DNA of 64,000 bases from Brevibacterium sp. XM4083. Lineage in GTDB: Bacteria > Actinomycetota > Actinomycetes > Actinomycetales > Brevibacteriaceae. The translations under genes and the position numbers were made by a program. The notes beneath the pieces were generated by a model. The model was not told the DNA's origin. It saw only the letters and a program-made list of their open reading frames with translations, and searched no databases. Shown piece after piece: positions 9,696 to 20,483 of this stretch. The stretch is from positions 107,226 through 171,225 of the forward strand of contig NZ_VFYR02000006.1 in NCBI RefSeq assembly GCF_006489205.2. Direction: 5' to 3'. Within the stretch, counting starts at the first letter, position 1. Each line of letters begins with the position of its first letter.

Positions 9696-10494
9696 GGTCG
9701 GAGACGACGTCGGAGCCGAGTTTGAGGATCATCGCCGAGACCACGACGACGAAGACGATGCGCACGAACCCCGAGCCCTTCGCGATCGCGGTGCGCGCCC
9801 CGATGATCCCTCCGACGACGTTGCCGGCGGCGACGACGAGCCCGAGCAGCCAGACGACCTGGCCGTCGGGGACGAAGTAGACGAGTGCCCCGAAGTTCGT
9901 CGCCCAGTTGACGACCTTCGCCGTCGCCGAGGCCTGGAGGAACGAGAAGCCGATGATCGAGACGAAGGCGATGACGAGGAAGGACCCGGTGCCGGGGCCG
10001 AGCACCCCGTCGTAGACGCCGATGATGAGCCCGATGAGCCACGACAGGGCATGGTGGCGCTTCGATGTCTCCCCGTAGCGGAGACTGACATCGGCGCCGA
10101 GGCTGGGGTTGAGCAGGGTGAACAGCCCCACCCCGATGAGGGCTGCGAGGATGATCGGGGTGAAGAGACCCGCGGGGACGAGGGTCGCGAGCTTGGCCCC
10201 GAGGACGGCGCCGAGGAAGGCCGTGGCCGCGGCGGGGATCGTCGCGGACCGGTCAGGGGTGATCCGTCTGAGGTACGTCACCGCCGAGGCGGTCGTCCCC
10301 GCGATCGACCCGACCTTGTTCGTCGCGACCGCCTGGACCGGGGTCATCCCCGGGACGAGGAGGAGCGCCGGGAGTTGGATGAGTCCCCCACCGCCGACGA
10401 CGGCGTCGATCCACCCGGCCAGGGCTCCCGCGGCGAGCAGCCACAGGAGCATGACGAGGGTGACGTCGATGCCGCCGGTGAGGACCTCGCTCAT
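9685..10494 (-). CDS. TSUP (TauE/SafE) family membrane permease
   Basis: 269-residue polytopic membrane protein with about eight hydrophobic segments. The two family repeats are visible: GWIDAVVGGGGLIQLPAL near residue 27 and GVYDGVLGPGTGSFL near 150. The TSUP family moves sulfite, sulfonates or other organic anions; the substrate here cannot be read from sequence. The frame continues upstream, but the start at 10,494 matches family length and lies just inside the end of proS (10 bp apart), suggesting co-transcription with proS. Confidence 0.85.
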   Translation of the reverse strand: MSEVLTGGIDVTLVMLLWLLAAGALAGWIDAVVGGGGLIQLPALLLVPGMTPVQAVATNKVGSIAGTTASAVTYLRRITPDRSATIPAAATAFLGAVLGAKLATLVPAGLFTPIILAALIGVGLFTLLNPSLGADVSLRYGETSKRHHALSWLIGLIIGVYDGVLGPGTGSFLVIAFVSIIGFSFLQASATAKVVNWATNFGALVYFVPDGQVVWLLGLVVAAGNVVGGIIGARTAIAKGSGFVRIVFVVVVSAMILKLGSDVVSDLIR

Positions 10495-10504
10495 CGGCGC
10501 CCGG

Positions 10505-12415
10505 TCACGCCTTCGGCGCGGACTCGGCCTCGGCGCTCGCGGCGGCGGCCTCGGCGTCGTCGATCGCGGCCTCGATCGAGTCCTCGACGACGGCGGCGTC
10601 CCCGGCGGCGGCAGCCCGGGCGTAGGCGGCACGGACGTTCGCCACGGTCGTGGGGACCACCTCGGCGAGGGGAAGCTCACGCTTGTCGTCGGCGAAGCGG
10701 TCACGGACCTCGACGACCCCGTCGGCCAGGCCCCGGCCGACGACGATGAGCGTGGGGATGCCGATGAGCTCGGCGTCGGCGAACTTGAACCCGGGCGAGA
10801 CCTTCGTGCGGTCGTCGAGGAGGACGCTCACCCCCTCGGCCTCGAGCTCGGCGGTGAGCGCCTCAGCCGCCTCGGCGATGTCCTCACCCTTGCCGGCGGC
10901 GATGATGTGGACGTCGGCCGGGGCGAGGTGCTGGGGCCAGAGGAGGCCCGCCTCGGTGTGGTACTCCTCGGCGATGCACGCCATGACCCGGGTGACGCCG
11001 AGGCCGTAGGAGCCCATCGTCACGGTCGCGGTCTTCCCGTTCTGGTCGAGGACGGTGAGGCCGAGGGCTTCGGCGTAGCGGCGGCCGAGCTTGAAGATCT
11101 GGCCGATCTCGACGCCGCGGGCGAGTTCGAGCGGTCCGGAGCCGTCGGGGGCGGGGTCGCCGATGACGACCTCGGCGGCCTCGATCGTGCCGTCGGAGAC
11201 GAAGTCACGGCCGGCGACGAGGTCGAAGACGTGCTTTCCGTGCTCGTTGGCCCCGGTGATCCACCGGGTGCCGGGGACGATGCGGGGGTCGAGGAAGTAG
11301 CGCAGCTTCGTCGAGCCCTCGAGGCCGAGGACCGGGTGGTCGAGGTCGAGGCCGGGGCCGATGTAGCCCTTGACGAGTTCGGGGTGCATCGCGAGGTCCT
11401 CGGCGGTGGCGGCCTCGAGGTCGACCTCGCCGGTGCTGAGCATCCCGGTGCCGGCGGCGCGGTCGAGGTCGACCTCGCGGTCGCCGGGCAGGCCGATGAC
11501 GATGACCTCGCGGGTGCCGTCGGGGTGGGTGAGCGCGCAGACGACGTTCTTCAGCGTGTCCGCGGCGGTCCACTCGCGGTCCTCGCGGGGGTGGTCGGCG
11601 TTGGCGGCGGCGACGAGGGTCTCGATCGTCGGGGTGTCCGGGGTGTCCTCGACATGGGCGGCGGGGATGCCGTCGAACGGGATCGGATCGGGGACGACCG
11701 AGGTCACGGCCTCGACGTTGGCGGCGTACCCGCCGGCCGAGCGGACGAAGGTGTCCTCGCCGACCTCGGAGGGGTAGATGAACTCCTCGGTGCCCGATCC
11801 GCCCATCGCACCCGGGGTCGCCTTGACCGGCAGGCAGGGCAGGCCGAGGCGGGCGAAGGCGCGGAGGTAGGCGACCCGCATCGCCTCGTAGGAGGCGTCG
11901 AGTCCGGCGTCGTCGATATCGAAGGAGTACGCGTCCTTCATGATGAACTCGCGCCCGCGCAGGAGGCCGGCGCGGGGGCGGGCCTCGTCGCGGTACTTCG
12001 TCTGGATCTGGTAGAGCGAGAGCGGAAGGTCCTTGTAGGAGGAGTAGAGGTCCTTGACGAGGAGGGTGAAGAACTCCTCGTGCGTGGGCGCGAGGATGTA
12101 GTCGTTCTTCTTCCGGTCCTGGAGGCTGAAGAGGTCGGGACCGAAGGCCTCCCAGCGCCCGGACTGCTTGTACACCTCGGCGGGCAGGAGGGAGGGGAAG
12201 TGGACTTCCTGCGACCCGGCGCGGGCCATCTCCTCGCGCACGATCGCCTCGATCTTCCCGAGCACGGCGAGTCCGAGCGGCAGCCACGTGTAGATGCCGG
12301 GGGCCGAACGGCGGATGTAGCCGGCGCGGTGGAGGAGCTTGTGGCTGGCGACTTCGGCGCCGACCGGGTCTTCCTTCTGGGTCCGGACGAACAGCGACGA
12401 CATGCGCAGGGCCAT
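10505..12415 (-). CDS. proS: prolyl-tRNA synthetase, bacterial type
   Basis: Charges tRNA-Pro. The 636-residue enzyme starts [17 protein letters not shown] and has class II motifs ([45 protein letters not shown]), a central editing domain (about 225-400) and a C-terminal anticodon-binding domain, then an Ala/Glu-rich tail. The frame stays open for 300 more codons upstream, but AAGGAGAT placed before 12,415 and the family N-terminus fix the start. Transcribed toward the TSUP permease. Confidence 0.96.
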   Translation of the reverse strand: MALRMSSLFVRTQKEDPVGAEVASHKLLHRAGYIRRSAPGIYTWLPLGLAVLGKIEAIVREEMARAGSQEVHFPSLLPAEVYKQSGRWEAFGPDLFSLQDRKKNDYILAPTHEEFFTLLVKDLYSSYKDLPLSLYQIQTKYRDEARPRAGLLRGREFIMKDAYSFDIDDAGLDASYEAMRVAYLRAFARLGLPCLPVKATPGAMGGSGTEEFIYPSEVGEDTFVRSAGGYAANVEAVTSVVPDPIPFDGIPAAHVEDTPDTPTIETLVAAANADHPREDREWTAADTLKNVVCALTHPDGTREVIVIGLPGDREVDLDRAAGTGMLSTGEVDLEAATAEDLAMHPELVKGYIGPGLDLDHPVLGLEGSTKLRYFLDPRIVPGTRWITGANEHGKHVFDLVAGRDFVSDGTIEAAEVVIGDPAPDGSGPLELARGVEIGQIFKLGRRYAEALGLTVLDQNGKTATVTMGSYGLGVTRVMACIAEEYHTEAGLLWPQHLAPADVHIIAAGKGEDIAEAAEALTAELEAEGVSVLLDDRTKVSPGFKFADAELIGIPTLIVVGRGLADGVVEVRDRFADDKRELPLAEVVPTTVANVRAAYARAAAAGDAAVVEDSIEAAIDDAEAAAASAEAESAPKA

Positions 12416-12607
12416 GGGCGTATCTCCTTGGGCGACTCGGGTGACAGATCGAAGACTATCCGCCCGCGTGCGCGTGCGTCCATTCGCCTGGCCGTCCCCG
12501 TCCGGCGGTGCGAGTCCGACAGGTGAGCTGGACCGTTTTCTCCGGTGGATCGGGAGCCAACTAGACTGGTCAGCGCTGTCGATTCCGTTGACCCGATCGT
12601 GAAGAGC

Positions 12608-13339
12608 ATGCCTGACACCACCCAGCTGTCCCAGTTCCCCCGGCCCTCGGTCGCCGTCGACACTGCCGTCCTCTGCCCCGTGCCCGACCGGGGCCTCCAC
12701 GTGCTCCTCACTCTCTCCCGCGACGGACGCTGGCAGCTTCCCGGGTCGATCCTCCGACCGCAGGAGCGCCTCGCCGAGGCGGTCGCCCGGTGCCTGCGGG
12801 AGAAGGCTCAGCTCGTCGACCGCTCCCCCGTCCAGCTCCACGTCTTCGACCAGCCCGACCGCGACGATCGGGGCTGGGTGATCTCCGTGGCCCACCTCGA
12901 CGTCCTCTCGGCCGCCGATGTCGGACTCGGTGAGAGCGCCGACGACGGAAGCGTCGCCGGTGGGGACGAGGGCGTGCCCCGCAAACTCGTGCCCGTGCAC
13001 ACGGTCGCCGAGCTCAGCGACGAGCACCAGGAGATCGTCCGGGTCGCCGTCCACCGGCTCCGCGCCCTCCACGAGCGCACACCCGACCCCTTCGGACTGC
13101 TGCCCGAGGAGTTCTCGCTGCGTCAGCTGCGCAGCCTCCACGAGGTCGTCGCCGGCGAGGAGCTGCAGGCCGATACGTTCCGCCGCACGATGCTGCCGCT
13201 GCTCGACGCCACCGGTCGCGCGGTCACCCAGGGGCGGGGCCGGCCGGCGCAGACGTTCACGAGGCGCTCGGAGATCGCCCTGCGGCAGGACTCCCGGGGC
13301 GGTCTCGACGGGCCGGGAGTCGGCATCCATGCGCAGTGA
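12608..13339 (+). CDS. NrtR-like Nudix-domain transcriptional regulator
   Basis: 243-residue protein with an N-terminal Nudix fold (about 15-140) and a C-terminal winged helix (about 150-225: [20 protein letters not shown], then [10 protein letters not shown]). The Nudix box is degenerate: the usual REUXEE catalytic core reads REKAQL, so hydrolysis is unlikely and ligand sensing is expected, as in NrtR regulators of NAD metabolism. No NAD genes are adjacent, so the regulon is unknown. A GTG at 12,600 is an alternative start. The stop overlaps the next gene by 4 bp. Confidence 0.72.
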   Translation: MPDTTQLSQFPRPSVAVDTAVLCPVPDRGLHVLLTLSRDGRWQLPGSILRPQERLAEAVARCLREKAQLVDRSPVQLHVFDQPDRDDRGWVISVAHLDVLSAADVGLGESADDGSVAGGDEGVPRKLVPVHTVAELSDEHQEIVRVAVHRLRALHERTPDPFGLLPEEFSLRQLRSLHEVVAGEELQADTFRRTMLPLLDATGRAVTQGRGRPAQTFTRRSEIALRQDSRGGLDGPGVGIHAQ

Positions 13340-13743
13340 GGGCGGTTGCCGTGGACATTGACCGGACACCGGGCGCGACAGTGCGCATCGACGTGTGGCT
13401 GTGGACCGTGCGGATGTTCAAGACCCGCAGCCTCGCCACCCAGGCGTGCCGGGGCGGCCACGTCCAGGTCGACGGGCAGCGGGTCAAGGCCGCGCAGAAG
13501 GTGACGATCGGCCAGGAGGTGCGGGTGCGCAAGGCGGGCACGGAGTTCGTCTGGCGGATCACGGGTCTCCTCCCGACGAGGCCGGGGGCCGCGATCGCCG
13601 TCGGCGCCTACGAGGATCTCACCCCGGCTCCCGACCCTGCGCTGCGCGGGTTCGTCCCCAAGCGCGACAAGGGGCTGGGACGGCCGACGAAGAAGGACCG
13701 CCGGGACCTCGACCGGCTCCGCGGCCGCCGCCCCGAGCGCTGA
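13336..13743 (+). CDS. S4-domain RNA-binding protein (Hsp15/HslR-like)
   Basis: 135-residue basic protein with an S4 domain at about residues 16-65 ([20 protein letters not shown], then [11 protein letters not shown]), as in Hsp15, which recycles stalled 50S subunits. The C-terminal tail is Lys/Arg-rich. It starts with GTG inside the stop of the NrtR-like gene (GTGA overlap), so translation is coupled. The role in ribosome rescue is inferred from the family. Confidence 0.8.
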   Translation: MRAVAVDIDRTPGATVRIDVWLWTVRMFKTRSLATQACRGGHVQVDGQRVKAAQKVTIGQEVRVRKAGTEFVWRITGLLPTRPGAAIAVGAYEDLTPAPDPALRGFVPKRDKGLGRPTKKDRRDLDRLRGRRPER

Positions 13744-13770
13744 TCTCAGCAACCCTCCGGGCGCTGCGCG

Positions 13771-14649
13771 TCAGTACATCACGGTCGCGAAGGTGCCGAC
13801 CTGGTCGAAGCCGACGCGCCGGTACATCCGCAGCGCCGCCTCGTTGTAGTCGTTGGCATAGAGGCTCACCGTCGGGTGCCCGGCAGCGCGGGTCTGGACG
13901 ACGACGGCGGCCATGCCTGCGGCACCGAGTCCCTGGTTGCGCGCCTCGGGGTGGACCCACACGCCTTGGACCTGGACGATCCGGGGTGAGCGGATGCCGA
14001 TGTCGGCTTTGAAGAGGACCTGTTCGGCACGGTCGGTGGCCGGCCACCTCGGCGCGGGCTGGCCGGAGGGCAGGGAATCGGAGATGCGCACGAACGAGTT
14101 CCCGCCGCGGATGATGCCGCGCACCCGCGCGAGATAGCTCGACTCCCCGCCTTCGATGGGCGAGAAGCCGACTTCCTTGGTGAACATGTCGACGCTGGCG
14201 GGGAACACCGTCGGCAGCTGGTCGACGGTCGCGAGGCGGACGTCCGGGTCGGGGTCGACGAGCGGATCGGAGCTGATCGCGAGCAGGGGCTGGCGTCCCC
14301 GCACCCCGCGCGGCCTCCCCCAGTTCAGCCGGGAGTCGAGGTCCATGATGACCTCGCGCCGGCCGATGAGGGAGCATGACGACCGTCCGTCGGCGTTGAG
14401 CTTGCGCGCGAGCACCTCGTTCGTCGCCGGCGTCGCTGCGACCGGGATGATGTTCCCGCCCACCCAGTACGCGGCGACCGGCCGGTCACCGTCGAAGACC
14501 CCGTAGAGGGCTCCCGCCGGGGACCCGGTCTGCGCGGTGCCGGTGACGTTGAGGAGCGCGAGCAGGTAGACGTTCTCGCACGGATTGAGGGTCAGCTGGC
14601 TCTTCAGCCACGCGGTGTGCCGATGCCCGAGTGGAGCGATTCTCAACAC
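13771..14649 (-). CDS. GNAT N-acetyltransferase with DUF4081 N-terminal domain
   Basis: 292 residues. The N-terminal half matches the DUF4081 pattern (start MLRIAPLGHRHTAWLKSQL, then NVYLLALLN). The C-terminal GNAT domain has the acetyl-CoA loop VHPEARNQGLGAAGM and the closing LYANDYNEAALRMYRRVGF. In actinobacteria this gene commonly follows ispG, as here, 11 bp downstream. The acceptor substrate is unknown. Confidence 0.82.
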   Translation of the reverse strand: MLRIAPLGHRHTAWLKSQLTLNPCENVYLLALLNVTGTAQTGSPAGALYGVFDGDRPVAAYWVGGNIIPVAATPATNEVLARKLNADGRSSCSLIGRREVIMDLDSRLNWGRPRGVRGRQPLLAISSDPLVDPDPDVRLATVDQLPTVFPASVDMFTKEVGFSPIEGGESSYLARVRGIIRGGNSFVRISDSLPSGQPAPRWPATDRAEQVLFKADIGIRSPRIVQVQGVWVHPEARNQGLGAAGMAAVVVQTRAAGHPTVSLYANDYNEAALRMYRRVGFDQVGTFATVMY

Positions 14650-14660
14650 ATCGGGATCTC

Positions 14661-15809
14661 TCAGCCGACGACGACTTCCGGCGGACCGGAGGGAACGTCG
14701 GAGTCCTCAGCGATGCGCATGGCCTCTTCGATGAGCGTTTCGACGATGAGGGACTCGGGCACAGTCTTGATGACCTCGCCCTTGACGAAGATCTGTCCCT
14801 TCCCGTTGCCGGAGGCGACTCCGAGGTCGGCTTCGCGGGCCTCGCCGGGTCCGTTGACGACGCAGCCCATGACGGCCACGCGCAGCGGCACCTCCATGCC
14901 CTCGAGTCCGGCGGTGACCTTCTCGGCGAGCGTGTAGACGTCGACCTGGGCCCGACCGCACGAAGGGCAGGAGACGATCTCGAGCTTGCGCGGCTTGAGG
15001 TTGAGGCTCTCGAGGATCTGGTTGCCGACCTTGACCTCTTCGACCGGGGGCGCGGACAGCGAGACCCGGATCGTGTCGCCGATGCCCTTCGAGAGCAGGG
15101 CGCCGAAGGCCGTGGCCGACTTGATCGTGCCCTGGAAGGCGGGGCCGGCCTCGGTGACTCCGAGGTGGAGGGGCCAGTCGCCGCGTTCGGCGAGCATCTC
15201 GTAGGCCCGGACCATGATCACCGGGTCGTGGTGCTTGACGGAGATCTTGAAGTCGTGGAAGTCGTGCTCCTCGAACAGCGAGGCCTCCCACACGGCGGAC
15301 TCGACGAGCGCCTCCGGGGTGGCCTTGCCGAACTTCTCCATGATCCGCTTGTCGAGCGATCCGGCGTTGACGCCGATGCGGATCGAGGTGCCCGCGTCCT
15401 TGGCCGCGGCCGCGATCTCCTTGACCTGGTCGTCGAACTTGCGGATGTTGCCGGGGTTGACGCGCACGGCCGCGCAGCCGGCGTCGATCGCGGCGTAGAC
15501 GTACTTCGGCTGGAAATGGATGTCGGCGATGACGGGGATCTGCGACTTCTGGGCGATCGCGGGCAGAGCGGCGGCGTCGTCGGCCGAGGGGCAGGCGACG
15601 CGGACGATGTCACAGCCCGAGGCGGTGAGCTCGGCGATCTGCTGGAGGGTCGCGTTGATGTCCGTCGTCGGCGTCGTCGTCATCGACTGCACGCTGATCG
15701 GGTAGTCGGAGCCGACTCCCACCTTCCCGACGTGGATCTGCCGGGTCTTCCGCCGAGGTGCGAGGACGGGAGGCGGAGGCGCTGGCATTCCGAGGTTGAC
15801 CGATGTCAC
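14661..15809 (-). CDS. ispG: 4-hydroxy-3-methylbut-2-enyl diphosphate synthase (flavodoxin)
   Basis: Penultimate step of the MEP isoprenoid pathway, a 4Fe-4S enzyme. The 382-residue product has the TIM-barrel N-terminal half and the cluster ligands in [12 protein letters not shown] and [18 protein letters not shown]. It starts with GTG at 15,809 preceded by AAGGGATCG. dxr, for an earlier step of the same pathway, lies 3.3 kb away, separated by an unrelated plus-strand hydrolase gene and the RseP-type protease. Confidence 0.96.
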   Translation of the reverse strand: MTSVNLGMPAPPPPVLAPRRKTRQIHVGKVGVGSDYPISVQSMTTTPTTDINATLQQIAELTASGCDIVRVACPSADDAAALPAIAQKSQIPVIADIHFQPKYVYAAIDAGCAAVRVNPGNIRKFDDQVKEIAAAAKDAGTSIRIGVNAGSLDKRIMEKFGKATPEALVESAVWEASLFEEHDFHDFKISVKHHDPVIMVRAYEMLAERGDWPLHLGVTEAGPAFQGTIKSATAFGALLSKGIGDTIRVSLSAPPVEEVKVGNQILESLNLKPRKLEIVSCPSCGRAQVDVYTLAEKVTAGLEGMEVPLRVAVMGCVVNGPGEAREADLGVASGNGKGQIFVKGEVIKTVPESLIVETLIEEAMRIAEDSDVPSGPPEVVVG

Positions 15810-16020
15810 GAAGACGATCCCTTCATTTCGGCTGTCGGCGGCTGGATCGCAGCCGCCTCGGCCCGATAGTACGAGTCATTCTCATTGTAGGTCGATCGGT
15901 GCGTCCGCGACCGGTCGCCCCCGGTGGGATCCCTCACGACCTGGGCGTTGCCTGTCAGCGCCGCGCGGTCCGCACCGGCCCCGACCCCGTCGCGTCAGTG
16001 CCGGATGAGACACTGATCAC

Positions 16021-17496
16021 ATGGACGAACAGGCGCAGGCGGAGAGCATGACGATCGCCCCGGTGCGCCCGGACCTCGACGTCATCGCCGACCGGCTCCA
16101 CCGTGCCGAGCGGGAGCTCTCGGCCGTGGGCGGGGAGGTGGCGTTCGGCATCGTCGTGAGGAACGGACCCGGTCACGCCGAGGCGAAGCTGACCAACCCG
16201 TACCGTCCCTTCCGGATCGCCTCGATGACGAAGTCGTTCACCGCAGCGGTCATGGGCTCGCTCGAGAACGGCGGGCTCAACTACGACTATCCGATGTACT
16301 TCCTGGTCCCCGACCTCAAGGGCACCGCCGTCGGCGAGCTCACCGCCCGCGAGTGCCTGACCATGGGCACGGGATTCGGCAGGGACGACCCGTGGGCGGA
16401 CCGGATGGAGTCGATGAGCCGCTTCGACTTCCTCACCTTCCTCCAGCGCCCGCTCGTGCCCATCGCTCATCCCGGCACCGGATTCGAGTACTGCAACCTC
16501 GGCTACGCGCTCCTCGGTCTCGCCGCGGAGTCGGTGACCGACCGCACGTTCCCGGAGATGGTGACCACCGAGGTGACCGGACCCCTGCAGATGCCCCGCA
16601 CCGGTTTCGATGTCGCCGACTTCCCCGACCTCGTCCCCGGTCTGCGCATCGACCGGCTCGGCAGAGCGCACAGACTGACCCCGACGCGGCCGGGCGCCTT
16701 CTCGGCGATCGGCGGCATGGTCTCGACAGCCCACGACATCTGCCAGTGGATGACCATCCACATGGACGCCCTCGACGCCGAGGCGAACACGGCACCGGGT
16801 GCGTGGTCGCACGTGCTCGCCGCGAACCAGCGGCCGCACCGTCCGATCGCCGTCGAGACGAGCCGGCTGCACACCGAGGAGGTCCACTACGGCTACGGCC
16901 TCATGCACCGGCAGGACTCCCGCTTCGGCCGTGTCCTCTGCCATTCCGGCGGCTACCCCGGATACGGCTCGCACATGCGGTGGTTCCCCGACCTCGGCTT
17001 CGGCATCGTCGTCCTCGGCAACACGACCTATTATCCGGCCGAGCGCATCGTCCGCGACGCCGTCGACGCCGCGTGGCTGACCGCCATCGGTCGCGCCGAG
17101 GAGAACCCTCGCCTCCGCCGGGACGAACCCGTGACACGGGCCTCACCCGTGCTCGAGCGTGAGACCGCACCTGCCCCGACGCACCCGCTGCCGCCGGGTC
17201 CGCGCACCGGACGCACCGTCCTCGGTGCCGTGGCCGCGACCCTGACGTGGGATGACGCGTTCGCCGATGCGCACTTCGCGGTGAACATGGACCTCGACGA
17301 GCCACGACAGGAGAGGAGGGAGCGCACCGCAGCCTGGCTCGAGTCGCACCGGGTCGATGCGACCCGACCAGTCACCGTCGACGACCTGACGATGGAGACC
17401 CGACTGCTCGGAACCGTCACCGTGGCAGAGGGGGCAGCGATCACCGTTCGGCTCGACCACCTCGGCGATGTCCAAGCGATCACCCTGAGCGAGTGA
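16021..17496 (+). CDS. beta-lactamase-fold serine hydrolase
   Basis: 491-residue protein of the class C beta-lactamase / PBP4*-like family. The catalytic SxxK is SMTKS (about residue 68), the YxN motif is YCNLGY (about 158), and HSGGYPGYGSHM (about 310) supplies the third motif. No clear signal peptide, so it may act in the cytoplasm as an esterase or peptidase. Residues beyond about 365 form a separate C-terminal domain. It sits alone on the plus strand inside the dxr-rseP-ispG neighbourhood, which it splits. Confidence 0.8.
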   Translation: MDEQAQAESMTIAPVRPDLDVIADRLHRAERELSAVGGEVAFGIVVRNGPGHAEAKLTNPYRPFRIASMTKSFTAAVMGSLENGGLNYDYPMYFLVPDLKGTAVGELTARECLTMGTGFGRDDPWADRMESMSRFDFLTFLQRPLVPIAHPGTGFEYCNLGYALLGLAAESVTDRTFPEMVTTEVTGPLQMPRTGFDVADFPDLVPGLRIDRLGRAHRLTPTRPGAFSAIGGMVSTAHDICQWMTIHMDALDAEANTAPGAWSHVLAANQRPHRPIAVETSRLHTEEVHYGYGLMHRQDSRFGRVLCHSGGYPGYGSHMRWFPDLGFGIVVLGNTTYYPAERIVRDAVDAAWLTAIGRAEENPRLRRDEPVTRASPVLERETAPAPTHPLPPGPRTGRTVLGAVAATLTWDDAFADAHFAVNMDLDEPRQERRERTAAWLESHRVDATRPVTVDDLTMETRLLGTVTVAEGAAITVRLDHLGDVQAITLSE

Positions 17497-17595
17497 GACC
17501 GCGGCCGGAAGCCTAACGGCTGGGGCGGCGGCACGGCGGCGTACCGGCTGGGACTGCGGCCCGGCGGCGCGCCCGCTGGGGCAGCGCCGGCCTAC

Positions 17596-19116
17596 CTACC
17601 CGGCCGAACGGAAGATCGCGTCGAGGGTGATCGGCTTGACGAGGTCGACGTAGACGAGCAGTGCCGTCATGGCGAGCATGAGGCTGATGACGACGTAGGT
17701 GAGCGGCAGCAGCTTCGCCGTGTCGAAGGGCCCGATCTTCCCGCGTCCGCGCCACCGGTTGATCCGCCGCCTCGCCCCTTCGTAGAGGGCGACGGCGATG
17801 TGCCCGCCGTCGAGCGGCAGCAGGGGGATCATGTTGAACGCGAAGAGGAAGATGTTGAGGGAGCCGAGGACCCCGAGGCCGAGCTGGGCCTTCTCGACGA
17901 CCTGGAGCTCATCGGTGGAGACGATCTCGCCGGCGACGCGGCCGACGCCGACCATGCCGACGAGACCCTCGGCGTCACGCTCCTTCGCCCCGGTGGCGAC
18001 CTGCGCGATGTCGACGAGCTTGACCGGGAGGGTGACGATGGCCTTGAACACGCCGGTGACCTGATCCCACACGGCGCCCGGGAACTCCGCCAGCGGCAGG
18101 GGCTGACGCTCCTGGACCGGCCCGATGCCGAGGAAGCCCTCGGTCACGGTCTGCGGGCTGCCGTCGGGGTTCGTCAGCGGACGCCCCCGGTCGTCGACGC
18201 GGGGACGCTCGTGGGCGATGATCGGCACGGACACCGTCTGCGCCTGCCCGTCGCGGACGAAGTCGACGTCGACGCGCTGGCCGGCGTGGTCCTTGATGAC
18301 CGAGGAGAGCTCATCCCAGTTCTCGGTCGGGACACCTGCCACCGCGGTGATCTCGTCGCCGGGTTCGAATCCGGCCTCCCACGCGGGGGTGAGCTGATCG
18401 CCGGGCTGGCATGAGTTCTGCTGTGATGCGGGTCGCTCTGCCGCCTCCGAGGCGGGCACCGCGCACTCGACGACGGTGGCGACCGTCGTCGTCGGCGTCA
18501 TCACCCCGATGCCCATGAGCGAGATCGCCATGATGATGATCCCGAGGACGAGGTTGACGAAGGGCCCGGCGAACATGACGACGAGGCGCTTGGGCACGCT
18601 GAGCGCGTAGAACGTCCGATGCTCCTCCCCCGGTGCGATCTCGTCGTTCGACATCTCCCGGGCATCGGCCATCGTGTTCTCGAACAGCCGGCCCTTCCGC
18701 TTCCTTGGGCGCCGCTCGGCATCGCCGAGCATGTCCTCATCGGTGACCCGGCCCTCATCCGGCACCGTGTCCGGCGCGATCTCCGCCCCCTCGCCGAGGC
18801 GGTCGTCCGACTGTGCGGCAGCGCCGTCGGTCCGCCCGGCGACGGCCGGCTCGCCCACCCGCTGCTTCGTCGCCTCGAGCGGCGGGTACATGCCGGGCAT
18901 CGCGATGAACCCGCCGAGCGGCAGGGCCTTGATCCCGTACTCGGTCTCACCGCGGCGGAACGAGAACAGGGTCGGCCCGAAGCCGACCATGTAGTGGGTG
19001 ACCTTGACCCCGAACCGCTTCGCCGGGGTGAGATGACCGAGCTCGTGGAGCGCGATCGAGATCGAGATGCCGATGAGGAAGAGGACGATCCCGAGGATGA
19101 AGAGGACGACCGTCAT
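17596..19116 (-). CDS. rseP: site-2 intramembrane zinc metalloprotease, RseP/Rip1 type
   Basis: Cleaves transmembrane anti-sigma factors and similar substrates within the membrane. The 506-residue product has HELGH in the first membrane segment (about 25-29), a central PDZ domain (PAWEAGFEPGDEITAV) and the second metal motif NMIPLLPLDGGH near the C-terminus. Unusually, residues about 85-160 are a long charged insertion between the first membrane segment and the PDZ domain. Its start overlaps the dxr stop by 4 bp, the usual dxr-rseP coupling. Confidence 0.9.
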   Translation of the reverse strand: MTVVLFILGIVLFLIGISISIALHELGHLTPAKRFGVKVTHYMVGFGPTLFSFRRGETEYGIKALPLGGFIAMPGMYPPLEATKQRVGEPAVAGRTDGAAAQSDDRLGEGAEIAPDTVPDEGRVTDEDMLGDAERRPRKRKGRLFENTMADAREMSNDEIAPGEEHRTFYALSVPKRLVVMFAGPFVNLVLGIIIMAISLMGIGVMTPTTTVATVVECAVPASEAAERPASQQNSCQPGDQLTPAWEAGFEPGDEITAVAGVPTENWDELSSVIKDHAGQRVDVDFVRDGQAQTVSVPIIAHERPRVDDRGRPLTNPDGSPQTVTEGFLGIGPVQERQPLPLAEFPGAVWDQVTGVFKAIVTLPVKLVDIAQVATGAKERDAEGLVGMVGVGRVAGEIVSTDELQVVEKAQLGLGVLGSLNIFLFAFNMIPLLPLDGGHIAVALYEGARRRINRWRGRGKIGPFDTAKLLPLTYVVISLMLAMTALLVYVDLVKPITLDAIFRSAG

Positions 19117-20387
19117 CGCCTCACCTCGCTCGAGCGCCCGGCGGCGACGACCGCGGGCTGAGCGTCGGGCTGTGCGTCACCGGTCTGTGCGGCGACGTGA
19201 TCGCGCGCGAACCCCCGGGCCCACGCGTCGGCGGCGAGCACGGTCTCCACGGTGTGCTCGGGTGCGGGCTCATGGGCGGCCAGGGCCCGTTCGAGACCCG
19301 AGTCGATGCCGGTGAACGGGATGTCGCCGGCGATGAATGCCTCGACGAGGACCTCGTTGGCGGCGTTGAACACCGCAGGGTAGCTCCGGGCCCGCTTCCC
19401 CGCCTCGATCGCGAGGCTGAGCGCGGGGAACGCGACATGGTTGACCGGTTCGAACGACCAGTGCATGGGCTGACCCCAGTTGTTCGGCACGGCACCCGAG
19501 GGGATCCGGCGGGTGGTGCCGTCATCCTGGGTGCCCAGGGCGTAGGCGATGGGCAGCCGCATGTCCGGAGGGGAGATCTGGGCGATCGTCGAGGCATCGG
19601 TGAACTCGACCATCGAGTGGATCTGGCTCTGCGGGTGGACGACGACCTCGATGTCGTCGAAGTCGATGCCGAAGAGCAGATGGGCTTCGATGACCTCGAG
19701 CCCCTTGTTGACGAGCGTCGCCGAGTTGATCGTGATCATCGATCCCATCGACCACGTCGGATGCTTGAGCGCCTGGGCCGGGGTGACGCGGCGCAGCGCT
19801 TCCCGGGTCATGCCGCGGAAGGGCCCGCCCGAGGCGGTGATGACGAGCCTGGCGACCTCGCCGTGCGTGCCGGAGCGCAGGGCCTGCGCGATCGCCGAGT
19901 GCTCGCTGTCGACGGGGATGAGGCGGGCGCCGGTCCGCTCGGCGGCGTCGAGGACGAGGGAGCCGCCGATGATGAGCGACTCCTTGTTCGCCAGGGCGAC
20001 GTCGGTGCCGGCCTCGAGCGCCGCGAGCGTCGCGCCGAGTCCGGCGGCTCCGGTCACGGCATTGAGGACGATGTCGGCCGAGCGGCTCGCGACCGCCTCG
20101 GCGGCGGTCTCCCCCAGAAGAATCTCACGAACGGGATCATCGATTCCGCGGTCTGCGGCGAGTTCGGACAACCGTTTCCGCACGCCGTCCTCGCCGCCGG
20201 CGGGAGGGGAGGTCAGCCCGATGACGGGGACGGAGAAGTCGAGCGCCTGGGTGAGCAGAAGGTCGACCTGGGACCCTGCGGCAAGGCCGACGACTGCGAA
20301 ATCCGTTGCGTTCTCGGCCAGTACGTCGAGGGCCTGAGTGCCGACCGACCCGGTCGACCCGACTACAATGACATTACGTTCGCTCAC
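19113..20387 (-). CDS. dxr: 1-deoxy-D-xylulose 5-phosphate reductoisomerase
   Basis: First committed step of the MEP pathway, NADPH-dependent. The 424-residue product begins with a GTG-initiated Rossmann motif (RNVIVVGSTGSVGTQALDV). It carries the metal- and substrate-binding blocks NKESLIIGGSLVL, PVDSEHSA, ITASGGPFRG and the flexible-loop region LKHPTWSMGSMITINSATLVNKGLEVIEA. The frame opens further upstream, but the family start is at 20,387. Divergent from the acyl-CoA dehydrogenase gene 96 bp away. Confidence 0.95.
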   Translation of the reverse strand: MSERNVIVVGSTGSVGTQALDVLAENATDFAVVGLAAGSQVDLLLTQALDFSVPVIGLTSPPAGGEDGVRKRLSELAADRGIDDPVREILLGETAAEAVASRSADIVLNAVTGAAGLGATLAALEAGTDVALANKESLIIGGSLVLDAAERTGARLIPVDSEHSAIAQALRSGTHGEVARLVITASGGPFRGMTREALRRVTPAQALKHPTWSMGSMITINSATLVNKGLEVIEAHLLFGIDFDDIEVVVHPQSQIHSMVEFTDASTIAQISPPDMRLPIAYALGTQDDGTTRRIPSGAVPNNWGQPMHWSFEPVNHVAFPALSLAIEAGKRARSYPAVFNAANEVLVEAFIAGDIPFTGIDSGLERALAAHEPAPEHTVETVLAADAWARGFARDHVAAQTGDAQPDAQPAVVAAGRSSEVRR

Positions 20388-20483
20388 GCCTACCGATGAT
20401 GCCAAAGTTCTCTGGGAAATGACTCGACAAGGGACTTCTCGGCGTGGGCGGAGCACACCAGATCAAAGGCGAGAGAGGTATAG

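Noticed and set aside
10109..12526. 805-codon plus-strand open frame over proS and the TSUP gene
   Set aside because: Antisense shadow of proS; composition Gly/Asp/Val/Arg with no domain.
12416..13369. Long open extension of the proS frame (about 318 codons upstream)
   Set aside because: The real enzyme begins at 12,415 with a good ribosome-binding site. The extension is antisense to the NrtR-like and S4 genes and has no family similarity.
15860..15900. Zur/IdeR-like box upstream of ispG
   Set aside because: CAATGAGAATGACTC has only one loose half-site and no symmetric partner.
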